This document shows, in pieces, positions 37,957 through 49,175 of a stretch of 64,000 nucleotides of DNA. Position 1 is the first letter of the stretch. Each line of letters begins with the position of its first letter. The stretch lies in the NCBI GenBank assembly GCA_934045905.1, contig OW203762.1, forward strand, positions 16,772,345 to 16,836,344. The letters are read 5' to 3'. The notes beneath the pieces were generated by a model. It worked only from the letters and a program-made list of their open reading frames with translations. It had not been told where the DNA came from and did no database searches. A program made the position numbers and the translations under genes. Source of the stretch: Leuctra nigra. Taxonomy: Eukaryota; Arthropoda; Insecta; Plecoptera; Leuctridae.

Positions 37957-40766
37957 CTTTTATTTAACTTACATAATTGAAGCTCCAGCAGAAAAGTATG
38001 AAACCCATTCATGTCTAGTTATCTATATGATTTTTCAGAATACAAACAACCAATTTACTTAGTTTTTCTCAGAAATATATAACGAATATTGATAGGGTTG
38101 CGGTATAATGTCAAAGAAAATACATTTTCCTCGGTAAAAGTATGTAATCTACTGGCTACAGACACTACCCTTTCATCAAAAACTTCATGAATGTATCATT
38201 TTCTAATTTCAACTTGTTTCTCTACCTGATTTGTATTTTCAGACAATTGGCAAATATTATTCGAATTTCGAAACGCTTTCCCCCAAGACTTTTACCTCGT
38301 CGCATCACTGTTACCAACAAAACACCGTCAACTCTAGAGTAACGTAATAAGGGCAGTGTATTAATAAGATATTCATATATGCATTGCGGCGTTGCTCTAT
38401 GAGGTGCAAAGTGGAATTCATAATCACTGCACTCGTTCTCTAATAAAGGCATAATGAGCCCAAAACCGCGCCGTCGTCAATCCGCCGTGGTTCATCACAC
38501 ACGGGGAGAGGGGGGAGGGGGGATTGTTCAGGCGGAAAGAAAGATAACAAGTTCAGCTTTAAGATAGCAGAACTGTTCAAGGAGAGTTTCTTCGGGGAAA
38601 CTTGAATAATTTATTATGTAATTTTAATTGTTCCCTAACGGAGGTGCCCTGTGGGGTTATCAAGGAATGCTCAATCACTCATGGCTCCATGGTTTTCGCG
38701 TAGAGTTATGTCAAATGTTTGCAAAGTGTAGAGTCTTTAAGAGACTTGAGATTCTGATCTTTATTCCAGTTGGTGAACACATCATCGTTACACTCAAAAC
38801 TCTCTTAGTGTTAACTTGTTATGTTTTATTCATTCTTTTATACCATCTATAATTTTACAAGTATTTGCACATTTTGTTCTTCTATTTACTTGAGGCTTCG
38901 TGAAATGGAACTGTGTCAGAAGGTATATTTGTAAAAATAACTCTGTGTATTTTACAAGTCTAAATAAATAGTGAACTTCAGAATTCACCTCGAATGCCAA
39001 CGATGCCATTATGAATACAGTGGATAATTTATATAGAATGCATGCTTCAATAATATGCGGTTAAAACATTTGAACAAGGTTAGAAAAATGTAAAGTTTCA
39101 TTATTATTTTAAATTTGCGTAGAGGCTGATGTTAAAGGTATGATCACTGCAAGTTTTTGGAATTATATCCCCATACAATGTATCCGGAAAATGTCAAGTG
39201 TGTGTGGGGAAACTGCTTTTCCCAGTCAAAGATTGGACTGCTGTTTTCCAAGTACCTACATGTACGAGTTCCTACTAGAAATTGCATGGTTAGTTATTTT
39301 CACAATGTATAAACAAGTTGAAAAAATTCAAAATGGGAGAAGAAATTGAAAAATATCTCACGAAGTTGACCGTGAATTTCATTGTTCACAGAACACAATA
39401 ATTGTCATTTAAATACTTCACAATGTTTCTCAAAAATTTATATTTCTTGATGAAATGTGAACGATTCCTTTCAAAATTACAAAATATGTTTCCCCATTGA
39501 GGAACAATGCAACTGCTGCCTTTACTATCAAACTATTATCTGACTTTTCTTTCCCTCTGAGCAAAGAAAGTTCGAGTGGGGAATTGATGGATGGAGTTGA
39601 TTGGTGTATTGCGAATAAACGAAGTGTGCAAAAACGCGTGTGAGAGGAAAATAATGAAGTAGTTCTTCGCATTAAGACGCGGTCAGTGAGTTTTGTGATT
39701 GAAACGAACTGGAGACGAAGATTAATGAGAACAAGTCGAGAAGAAATCGACAGAAAGTGGAACATTTCGAGCGAAAATCAACACATAAGAAAGAAAATGT
39801 TGGTGTCCTAGTCATCGTATCCTTTCAGCTTTTTCACACTTCTTAATGTCTTAATTTAGAAATGTCGTGTATTTTAGTAAGGACAAGTCTGTGTTATATG
39901 TTGATGAGAGTGCACCGATAAGTGCGACAAGTCGAAAAAAATATATTCTATATTTTATCATATGAAATCAAACCATAATAATTTGAAAAAATCGAAGTGG
40001 GGTACATGCACTGTCTAAAGATACAAAATGTAAGTGTAACTATTTTAAATGTAAAAAGGTTTTTAAAAGAAAATCTGTGGAATTTATCGTAACAACAGGA
40101 AAAAACGAAGACCGAATTCTTTCTATGCAGAATTATGTTTATCATCAATAAATCATCATCTGTATTGTGGATCATAGTTGATAAAGTTGCTAGATTTGTA
40201 TGGAATTCAATTAAAAGTTAACATCAATATTTTTGATGCATTACTTTCTCAAGTAGCAGCTACTGAGTCATATGGAGATCTGACAGAATTGAAGCCAAAT
40301 CGAAGGTTTTCACAAATGTTCTTGTCAAGTAATTCAACAAAATGTACTTCAACAATCTCTAGTGAATTGAGTTTGACAGTTCTCCAAAGTAACCACAAGT
40401 ACTTGTGAACTAGTTGATAAATGCACAAAAGTCAAGAAAAGACTTGCATGTTTTCTCCCATACAATGGAAATGTTATTTGAACACAATTTTCCAGTGTTT
40501 CGACAGTTTATTCGGTTTCTCTATTGTTATATTCCCATTACCGATAGTTTTAACCATGAAAAGATATAACACATGCTATCTATAATAAACTATATTGTAT
40601 TATACAGCAATCCATAAATTGGCTTTATTGCCGCTTCCCCATTTTAGTTCCATAGCTTAATTGACGAACAAGTTCCTAAAGCACGTAAATACCCCCATAT
40701 AGCCAGTATCACAAATGCAATTTACTACATAAAATATCATCACTGCCATTGTCTGTTATAAACAAT
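37957..40766. other. AT-rich non-coding DNA, nothing recognised
   Basis: No gene recognised. The 111-residue minus frame at 39430-39765 has no domain that I know. Confidence 0.5.
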
Positions 40767-41164
40767 CCCCATAAAAAACACTTCGTGTAAAAATACCAGC
40801 CAAGTCTCTTCAACTAAAAAAAAAATATGAAATCTAAAAATTCTGCACTGAAAAGTAATGATATCAAAAAATTTGCCAAGTCAAAACTTTATTTGAAAAT
40901 CAAAAAAATCTTGGCGCATCGTGTACATAAATAGCTTGGAAGTATAAGCCAATTATAAATTATACATGAAATATACATACATAGTATACCTATAATGCCC
41001 TAAAAAAAACGATGCGCCAAGTATTTTTTGATTTTCAAATAAAGTTTTGACTTGGCAAATTTTTTGATATCATTACTTTTCAGTGCAGAATTTTTAGATT
41101 TCATATTTTTTTTTTAGTTGAAGAGACTTGGCTGGTATTTTTACACGAAGTGTTTTTTATGGGG
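40767..41164. repeat. 155-bp-arm palindrome of copy B
   Basis: The arms 40767-40921 and 41010-41164 are nearly exact reverse complements, with a couple of mismatches near the inner end, around an 88-bp loop that is the inverted, diverged version of the loop in A. At the position where both A arms read GTATTGATATC, both B arms read GTAATGATATC. Confidence 0.92.
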
Positions 41165-42512
41165 ATATCACTCCTTTTTTTAGTTTATTCTAACAACTTG
41201 TGACACATATGAAATGAACAATTACTAAATTCTTTTAAAAAATCATCACCCTTTACAATTTCGTTACCACTAATGAATAGCAGCGTATGGTCCTAAATAA
41301 TTGCTTTAAATGATCTTTCACGAAGAATAGCAAAGGTTTCATTCCAATCAGTCAACCCAGTTCCGAGATATGGAAACACTTCGGTTTTCAAAATGGCTGC
41401 TGAACTTACTGCACTGCCACATAGAATGTATATCTATAAATGATGTGTATCATTTTAGGCTTTCTGAATACGTATTTATTATATAGGAGGGGATTATAAT
41501 AATTTTTTAAATTTGAATGACGTCATTTCCGGTCTCATAAATAGGAAAATTCTATTTGTACTGTTCATATTCCATAGAGATGACCTTCCGAATCGTTTGG
41601 CGGTAGTTTCATACCGATCAGTCAACCAATTTTCAAGATATGACGGTACTTTCGGTTTAAAAATGGCGGCTGAAATCTCTGACCCTTGAATTATAATTTA
41701 AACTTGATAAAATTTTATTATAAGCCGTCTCAAATAGTATATTTATTGTATCAAAATGTAAATTTGTAAGATTTTTAAAATGTGTGACGTCATTTCCGGT
41801 TTCGGTATGGGAAACTGCAAATATTATTAATGATAATACATAAAGTTGACCGTCTAAATTGTTTAGCGCTGGTTTCGTCCAAATCTGTTTAGCCGTTATT
41901 GAGATATGATGTCACTTCCGGTTTCAAAATGGCGGCTTCCGGTTGGTTTTATAATAAGTCAAATGAGATATCAAAAGTACATACGTTACAAAAATATCAA
42001 AATAATCGGATCAATCTTTGTTGCCGAAATGCCAATCGATGTATTTCAAATTTCGTGACGTCATTTCCGGTTTCATTAACAAAATGTTTAGTCTTTTGCT
42101 ACTGATAATGCATATAGTTCACCGTCCGAATCGTTTGGCGCAAATTTCGTTCCGATCGGTCAAGCCGTTGACGAGATATGACGTCACTTCCGGTTTCAAA
42201 ATGGCGGCACAAAAAATTAATGGGGTGAAGGTTAAATCAGACGCCAAAAGTGCACACGAAAACACTGTTTTCACGGCCCTCTAGCGCGCAAAGGGCGTAA
42301 CCTATTGTTCCCAAATTTGGTATATGTTGTAGGGTGGGCCATAGCTCGAAATTAAGATATATCGCAACAATGTGAGATTTTCCAATTTTAAGATCCAGTA
42401 GGCCGAAAATGCCACTTTGATGCTTACAGTAAAAGTGGGTTTGCTCCAGCCTTTATATGAGAGTGTGCGCGCGCCGTACGACTTGGCTGGCGTGGAGCGA
42501 CCGCTCCACTAG
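40767..42512 (+). mobile_element. Composite repeat B, reverse orientation to A
   Basis: It is 1.75 kb, inverted relative to copy A. It runs from the palindrome end (CCCCATAAAA at 40767) through four ~268-bp units (AAAATGGC blocks near 41386, 41655, 41922 and 42193) to the hairpin and CTAG ending at 42512. Compared with A it has lost about 117 bp next to the hairpin end, where gtgcacacg joins aaaacactg. Short frames starting RYDVTSGFKMAA arise from the repeat and are not genes. Confidence 0.88.
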
Positions 42513-42653
42513 ATACTATGCCCAGGTTGAGGGAATTTCCTGTTTACTTTTTATCTCATTTTATACTAAAAAAATGTATGCATTACATTAGCATAATGTC
42601 GTATGGCGACGCAGAGAGCAATTTTCATCAAGAGAAACGAAAGAGAAGAGAAA
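42513..42653. other. Unique 141-bp spacer between two repeat ends
   Basis: Sequence unlike the repeat separates the CTAG end of B from a second, partial copy. Confidence 0.7.
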
Positions 42654-43437
42654 CATAAAGTTGACCGTCTAAATTGTTTAGCGCTGGTTTCGTCCAAATC
42701 TGTTTAGCCGTTATTGAGATATGATGTCACTTCCGGTTTCAAAATGGCGGCTTCCGGTTGGTTTTATAATAAGTCAAATGAGATATCAAAAGTACATACG
42801 TTACAAAAATATCAAAATAATCGGATCAATCTTTGTTGCCGAAATGCCAATCGATGTATTTCAAATTTCGTGACGTCATTTCCGGTTTCATTAACAAAAT
42901 GTTTAGTCTTTTGCTACTGATAATGCATATAGTTCACCGTCCGAATCGTTTGGCGCAAATTTCGTTCCGATCGGTCAAGCCGTTGACGAGATATGACGTC
43001 ACTTCCGGTTTCAAAATGGCGGCACAAAAAATTAATGGGGTGAAGGTTAAATCAGACGCCAAAAGTGCACACGTGGTAAAAATGTGAGATTAATCGGTTC
43101 AGCCGTTTAGGCTGTGGCCATGTTACCGGATTTGAATTCCAGGAGACTACTACTACTGAGATTATTATTATGAAAACCGCCCTAAAACACTGTTTTCACG
43201 GCCCTCTAGCGCGCAAAGGGCGTAACCTATTGTTCCCAAATTTGGTATATGTTGTAGGGTGGGCCATAGCTCGAAATTAAGATATATCGCAACAATGTGA
43301 GATTTTCCAATTTTAAGATCCAGTAGGCCGAAAATGCCACTTTGATGCTTACAGTAAAAGTGGGTTTGCTCCAGCCTTTATATGAGAGTGTGCGCGCGCC
43401 GTACGACTTGGCTGGCGTGGAGCGACCGCTCCACTAG
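42654..43437 (+). repeat. Second, partial hairpin-end copy of repeat B
   Basis: It repeats 41839-42512 at an offset of 815 bp at first, with essentially identical sequence, and ends in the same hairpin-CTAG. It retains the ~117 bp lost from the first copy, including the tract gtttaggctgtggcc and a short CTA microsatellite, as A does. It has no palindrome end. It is either a local duplication made before the deletion or a second truncated insertion. Confidence 0.88.
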
Positions 43438-44859
43438 ATTAAAAATTCCAACCAAATCACCTCTGCAACCAAACCCTTAAACGTATTACCATTGTTATCC
43501 ATAATTAAAACAAATCTATATACATAACGCTCTTCATTGTTGATTAAATTCATTTAATAAATAATAAAGCATTTATTTGTAGGAGAAAATGGATGATAAT
43601 AATATTTTATTTAGGCATTATCTGATTTTCTATCATGGTGTAAATAAGCAATTTTCTATCGTTGCTGACCGAAAAATAATATTAGTTTCATGAATAACCG
43701 TGTAATAAAATGTTTTGTTACCTAATAGGTAACACCTAATATTACAATTTGTTATCGCAAATATGAAGAAAAAAAATATTTTGTGTAGAAAAATTAATAA
43801 TCTAACAACTTACGTATAAGTTATGTTCGTACCGTACCTGAGGGTTGTAAAGTATGGAATTATTCTTTAAATATGGTTCCAAGTTTAGTGTATACAAACA
43901 AATAACTGCGTAGTGCCAAGCAAATGATGATGAATAAAAGAGTTCCAACCGAACACTGAAGACCATTCCATCTGAAAAGCCGCGAAAGACGTATCTCCGG
44001 TCACGACTCGTATTAATTCAGCCGGCTGTCACTGCCATAGGATGTCATGATATGGATGCTACGGAGTGATGCAAGAGCATGAGGTAATTAACTGCAACAG
44101 GTAACGGCAGCTTTGATCATTGAGTCAGGCCGACCTCAGCGCCAGGGGCAACGTAGATCTTAGTCATGTGATGCTAATCAGTTCACTCACTCAACTTGAT
44201 TACTTGATTTGCATATTAATAGTGCATTATATCTGGATGCTAATAGAGGCGATACTACGCTTTTCACTTTCGATTTTTAAAGAAGCTTAATTTAGTCACT
44301 GATCTTTAGTTTAATTGTTCTGACATTAAGTATTCAGCAATGATACACTTCTTGCTGTATTTCATACTTATCTTCTAAACATTCACCCTTTTTTATAATA
44401 TCATTTCTTATTTTTGCGCATTTGAATGTGAGCGGTAATTTTTAAATTCTGTTGACCCTACTTGCCAGTCATGATGAACGTGACTCATGTGGATTTGTAA
44501 TTACAATATATATTCTTCTCTCTCTAACCCATGAAACATAGTTATTTGCGTCTCTCTATGAGACGTTGAATAAGATAGCCAACACTTGTTATCCGTGCTA
44601 CCTCTGTCACCAATGTAGTGAGGTCAGCATTTGTAGCGGAATAATTTTAATTTTAAGAAAGTTTATAATGAGTTTAACACACTTCATATTTATTTTTTCT
44701 ATTAGGAACATAAAAAAAGGTTTATTTAATTTTACCATACATAAATATTTATCTTGGCCACGTGAATTTAAGAAAACAACTTCTCATTCAAAGTGTAACT
44801 TACTCAAGAGTTGTACCTACAGAAAGACAATAGAGCGGATGATGCCTACCTAAAACTAA
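43438..44859. other. AT-rich non-coding DNA, nothing recognised
   Basis: No gene seen. A GC-richer patch near 43980-44160 has no sustained frame. Confidence 0.5.
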
Positions 44860-44916
44860 GTAGGCTCAGTTGATTGAGCACTCGCCCGGCAAGTGTGAGA
44901 CGCGTCCCGGGGGTAG
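44860..44916 (+). repeat. tRNA-like relic
   Basis: GGCTCAGTTGATTGAGCACT forms the D-arm of a tRNA-like head, and a degraded gcgtcccggggg sits where a B box would lie. No complete cloverleaf can be drawn. Probably the head of an old SINE. Confidence 0.45.
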
Positions 44917-45716
44917 GAAAAATGTTTTCGCTTCGCACATTCTTTCCTATTACTATATTTGTATTATTCATTAAATACAAGACGATTTTTAATTAATATT
45001 AAATCTATTCTCTAGCTACTAAACTACGGTAGTAACTACTGTGTAGCCACATAGCGTAGTCCAATTTATTCTCGCTAGTGGTGTGTTGAGTTCTTCGAAA
45101 TCCAATGGGAGTTACAATATTTACTGCAAACGGTTTTACTCATCAAAACGGTGTTATGTTTTGAATGAAAAAGTGTTAAGAGGAAGTCAGACCGACAATT
45201 TCTCCTTCGCGATCTTTCTCTTCTCCCATCCATCAAGAACTGATGTTTTCGTGATTAGCTTCTGAGCAGGAACGCATCGCGCTACAAATTGGAGTCCTGG
45301 AACTCGGTTTTTCGGCCCGAGAAAATGCTGAGAAATTACTGGAAAAACGTCCACTTCGTTGAGTTTAGTAGTTTTTGATGGAGGATCTTCGCGAATATTT
45401 TCATTTCGAGCAATTGTCGGTGGCAGCTTGGATGTTGTATATTATTACATTCTGAAATGTGGATTTTTAAGAACAAAACTGTTTCTTTAACTGAAAATAT
45501 ACTGTCGGAGAAACAAGTAGAAAAATACGATGGTAACAAAATTTAATTTTGTATCCCAAATTTGTTGGACTTTGCTGAACTTTAAGTTTGAAACCATAAC
45601 CAAACATTCAATCTATTTAAAAAAATATTTATAAAATTAGCTAATAATTAACAACATAATATTCCCTATACTACTCTATAACTCCATATTGACCCGAATT
45701 ACTTTTTTCTGTACTT
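44917..45716. other. AT-rich non-coding DNA, nothing recognised
   Basis: No gene or repeat family seen. Confidence 0.5.
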
Positions 45717-45922
45717 CAGAGGTAGAAGGGTGGAAGTGTATTTTCTCGAGTTGAGGTTACACACTTGTGGAATGATTGCCATTTATTGATTTCAACAAAT
45801 ACAGTTTTTTTTTTTAAAAGTATTCTTTACAACGACTAATGACACCATTACAAATATGATGAATGAAGGAAGAATGACAGGATATGAGTTCACTCAAAAC
45901 TTATTGAACTTTTCTACCTCTG
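45717..45922. mobile_element. Family N short inverted-repeat element, copy N4
   Basis: About 206 bp from CAGAGGTAGAAGGGTGGAAG to tctacctctg. It is closest to N3 inside (aacaaatacag, gacaccattacaaatatgat). It ends one base before family M copy M3 begins. Confidence 0.8.
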
Positions 45923-45923
45923 A

Positions 45924-46149
45924 TGTACACTCAAACCAATAAAAACGGTACTAGGTTCAAATCGATTAGATTGGCTGCTGGGCAGGTTCCTTGACAATCA
46001 ATCCTTGTTATTATCAATGAAATCAGAACTCACCTACTAGAGTTACCTCGATGATGAGTTAGCACAGACTTCATGGGATGATGCCATCAAACCTTTATCA
46101 GCCACTTCATATTCTTTCGAGTACCGTTTATTATTTGTTCGAGTGTATA
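45924..46149 (-). mobile_element. Family M short inverted-repeat element, copy M3
   Basis: About 226 bp, inverted relative to M1. It holds tgattgtcaaggaacctg-type, ttgttattatcaatgaaatc and gatgatgagttagcac segments, all readable as the reverse complement of M1. Terminal repeats run from gtacactcaaacc to the gagtgtat end. It lies directly between N4 and repeat R1. Confidence 0.8.
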
Positions 46150-46703
46150 AATTTATTGAGCGAGCGAAGCGAGCGTCTCCTTTTGGCTCTTTTGGCACGG
46201 ACCTCTGTTTTTTTTTTTTTTTTTTTTTTATTTTTTTGATTTTGGCTGCTAATAGCCGATACACAGGTCGCACCGTTCCACCGATCGATCTGAAATTTTG
46301 CACACATGTAAAACCAACCTTCTCTGTTTGCAGACCCTAATTTTTTTGAAATCCATTGATTGATTGAAATTTAAATAAACATCTCCTGATAGGCTGAAAA
46401 ATGAAAATGGACTTCGACAAATGTGATCGACCTTATATTTTGCATGGTCATTAGGACCAACATTGTCTCTTATTTTACAAATTTTCAGCCAAAACCTCCC
46501 ATTGGTTAAAATTTAAAAAAATATTTCATGTGCTTTTTGAAATCTAAATCAGAACCGTTTGACCGATCAACTTAAAATTTTGCATGGTCATCGGGTCCAA
46601 CATTATCTGTATTTTTGACAGTTTTCAGACTAAACTGTGTTTAAATTCAAAAGTTATCGACAGTTTACGGATACTTTGCGTGTTGGCTATCATACTTCTC
46701 GAT
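46150..46703 (+). repeat. Dispersed repeat R1, left part
   Basis: It starts near gagcgaagcgagcgtc, then has a T22 run (46208-46229). Tandemly related blocks follow, of the form ccgatc-a-ct-aaattttgca-a-gtcat followed by accaacatt. Similar sequence occurs at 52862-53330 and 54655-54966. It is interrupted at 46704 by composite repeat C and resumes at 48029. Confidence 0.7.
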
Positions 46704-48028
46704 CTAGTGGAGCGGTCGCTCCACCCAGCCAAGTCGTACCGTACACTCACAGTCACTCAACATACCGTAAATGCCTAATAAACTGAGGAGCAGACCAAAC
46801 ACTTTTACTGTAAGCAACAACATGGCATTTTCGGCCTACTGGATCATAAAATTGGAAAATCTCACATTGTTGTGAAATATCTTAATTTCGAGCTATGGCC
46901 CACCCCACTCCATATACTAAATTTGGGAACAATAGGTTATGCCATTTGCGTGCTAGAGGGCCGTGAAAACAGTGAAATTACACCCCTTTTAAAACCTATC
47001 TGATGATGATATCAGGAAACAACGCTATCACCGCCACAGCCTAAACGGCTTAGCCGATCGATCTGACATTTTTACCACATGTGCACTTTTGGCGTCTGAG
47101 GTGCCTTTTTATAAAACCAACCGGTAGTCGCCATTTTGAAACCGGAAGTGACGTCATATCTCGAAAACGGCTCAACCGATCGGAATATAACTAGCGCCAA
47201 ATGATTCAGACGGTCGTCTATATGGAATATCAATAGTTAAAGTAGAGATGTACTATTACCAAAACCGGAAATGACGTTATGAAAATGAAGAACTAGATTT
47301 TAATGACCTCTTACTACAATAACCACATATTCAGAAGGCTTATAATGATACATAACATTTATAGAAATAAATTCTAGGTGGCAGTTATTTCAGTCGCCAT
47401 TTTGAAAACCGGAAGTGATACCATATCTCGAAAACGGCTGGACTGATTGGAACGAAGCTTTCGCAATTCTTCATGGAATATCACTTTAAGCTTAGGTATA
47501 TTGAGCACCAAACACAATTTTTCGTTTAACCAATTCGGAAATGGCGTATTTTTTTAAAGTATTTAGTCATTGTTGCTCCGATGTGTGTTACAAGTTGTGT
47601 AAATAAACTAAAAAAATAAGTGATATCCCCATAAAAAAACACTCCGTGTAAAAATACCAGCCAAGTCTCTTCAACTATAAAAAAAAATAGAAGAAATCTA
47701 AAAATTCAGCACTGAAAAGTAGTAATATCAAAAAATGAGCCAAGTCAAAACTTAATTTTAAAAACCAAAATATACTTGGCGCATCGTTTTTAAGGGCATT
47801 ATAGGTATATTATATATATTTAGGTACATTTGATTTTTGGCATATGCTTCTATACTATTTATATACACGATGCGCCAAGTATATTTTGGTTTTTAAAATT
47901 AAGTTTTGACTTGGCTCATTTTTTGATATCACTACTTTTCAGTGCTGAATTTTTAGATGTCTTCTATTTTTTTTTTATAGTTGAAGAGACTTGGCTGGTA
48001 TTTTTACACGGAGTGTTATTTTATTGGG
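46704..48028 (-). mobile_element. Composite repeat C, inserted into repeat R1
   Basis: This is a 1.33-kb copy in the same orientation as A. It starts with CTAG and the same hairpin, has only two ~268-bp units (CCATTTTGAAA blocks at about 47128 and 47395), and ends in the palindrome. Its flanks are both repeat R sequence, so it inserted there and is younger than R1. Its body is more diverged from A and B than they are from each other. Confidence 0.85.
47627..48028. repeat. ~160-bp-arm palindrome of copy C
   Basis: Arms 47627-47786 and 47868-48028 pair with few mismatches. Both arms carry copy-C-specific bases: CACTCCGTG where A and B have CACTTCGTG, and ATGAGCC where they have ATTTGCC. The outer right edge is slightly worn (attgggt rather than atgggg). 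Confidence 0.88.
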
Positions 48029-48400
48029 TTTCATATTTCACGGAATCTTCTAATCTTCACTTCAAGGTTGTTAGAGCAGAAACTTTCGAACGAATTATGA
48101 AACTGATATGACCGTTTAAAATTTTTTTGAACGAGATCCTGTGATTTTTGGAAATTAACAAGGAATCGTTCAATCATAAAGGTTCAATCGATCAACTTAA
48201 AACTTTGCGTGGTTATTGGGACCAATATTTTAGGAATTGTTGGACATTTTCATACAAGTCTGTGACGAAATTCAAGAATTATTGGCTTTTAATGACATTT
48301 TCAATAGACAGAATTTCGGTTCGATGTGTTGCGCATATCCGTGCTCGCTCATCAACGCGTTACTCAGAGCGTTTTCCTAGTATGTAATATTTATTATACT
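48029..48400 (+). repeat. Dispersed repeat R1, right part
   Basis: Continuation of R1 after insertion of C. It has gttcaatcgatcaacttaaaact-type and gcgtggttattgggacc blocks and ends gctcgctcatcaacgcgttac-like, as R3 does near 54960. Confidence 0.65.
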
Positions 48401-48406
48401 ATTCAG

Positions 48407-48719
48407 ATATTAAATGCCCTGACGGAACAGGTATATGGCTGAGTGGTAACGCTCTGAACTTGTATTCCGGCTGCCCGGGTTCGATTCCCGCGGCCGTCCT
48501 TCCTGACTGGGGTTTTTTTCGTGATTTTCCCTCAGTCTACAGGCAAAAGCTGGGAAGGTATTCTACTAATAGGCCACGACCGCCTCCTTCCCACCTTCCA
48601 TCCTTACCTACTCTTCACCGTCATCTCCCAATCATCATCAAAATCATTCATCAGTCGCTATTAGTCTCGCTGCAGAACAGTGCGACGTTAAGCCCAAGAA
48701 AAAAATATTAAATGCCCTG
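48407..48719 (+). mobile_element. Intact tRNA-derived SINE with 15-bp TSD
   Basis: The 283-bp body at 48422-48704 is bounded by perfect 15-bp duplications (ATATTAAATGCCCTG) at 48407-48421 and 48705-48719. The head has Pol III A box TGGCTGAGTGG (48436-48446) and B box GGTTCGATTCC (48478-48488), giving an internal promoter. A tRNA-unrelated body follows (ctgactggggttt, ttttccctcag, ggccacgaccgcctcc), then a gtgcgacgttaagc block and an A-rich tail. Related copies lie at 23461, 60063 and 61090. Mobility would depend on a LINE reverse transcriptase not present here. Confidence 0.93.
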
Positions 48720-49175
48720 TAATTTCTCAACACACTGAATGTCATGAATTATTTCTCAACAATTTCTCGCGGTGTCAACAATGGGTGTCAACCACGTGGA
48801 CCAATCCGTCTCTTGTTTCGCGCTACCCGCAGCGCTCTCCGACCTGCTCGGCACCATGTGCTCGGCTCTCCACGCCGCAAACATATCACGTGACTCACCA
48901 CGTGACGACGAGGAGAACTAATTTGTACGAGAAGTGAACGCACACATGTAAAATACCAACAACATCTGCGACAAACTACGAGCATGTGTTAGCTTTCGGA
49001 ATACAAAAACCTCGAGGGCATTGTCTGCTTTACAGTTGTTCAGAGATGTCGACACATATGTCAAGAGCCGGCGCTTAGAAAGCTTTTAAAGTTCGCTTAA
49101 TAATATGGAAAATGTGTACACATTGAACTGGTATTTTAAGTGGTAGGATTAGATCGAAAGTTTCTATTTTAATAT
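48720..49175. other. GC-richer patch, no confident gene
   Basis: A GC-rich stretch (48790-48920) holds a plus-strand frame of 46 residues from an ATG at 48781. No domain or splice context supports it. Confidence 0.45.

Noticed and set aside
41899..43087. Repeated small frames starting RYDVTSGFKMAA
   Set aside because: They come from the internal units of composite repeat B and recur only because the DNA repeats; no domain and no conservation as protein in copies A or C.
48781..48921. 46-residue plus-strand frame in a GC-rich patch
   Set aside because: GC-ending codons are suggestive, but there is no homology that I recognise, no splice context, and an overlapping minus frame is equally open.
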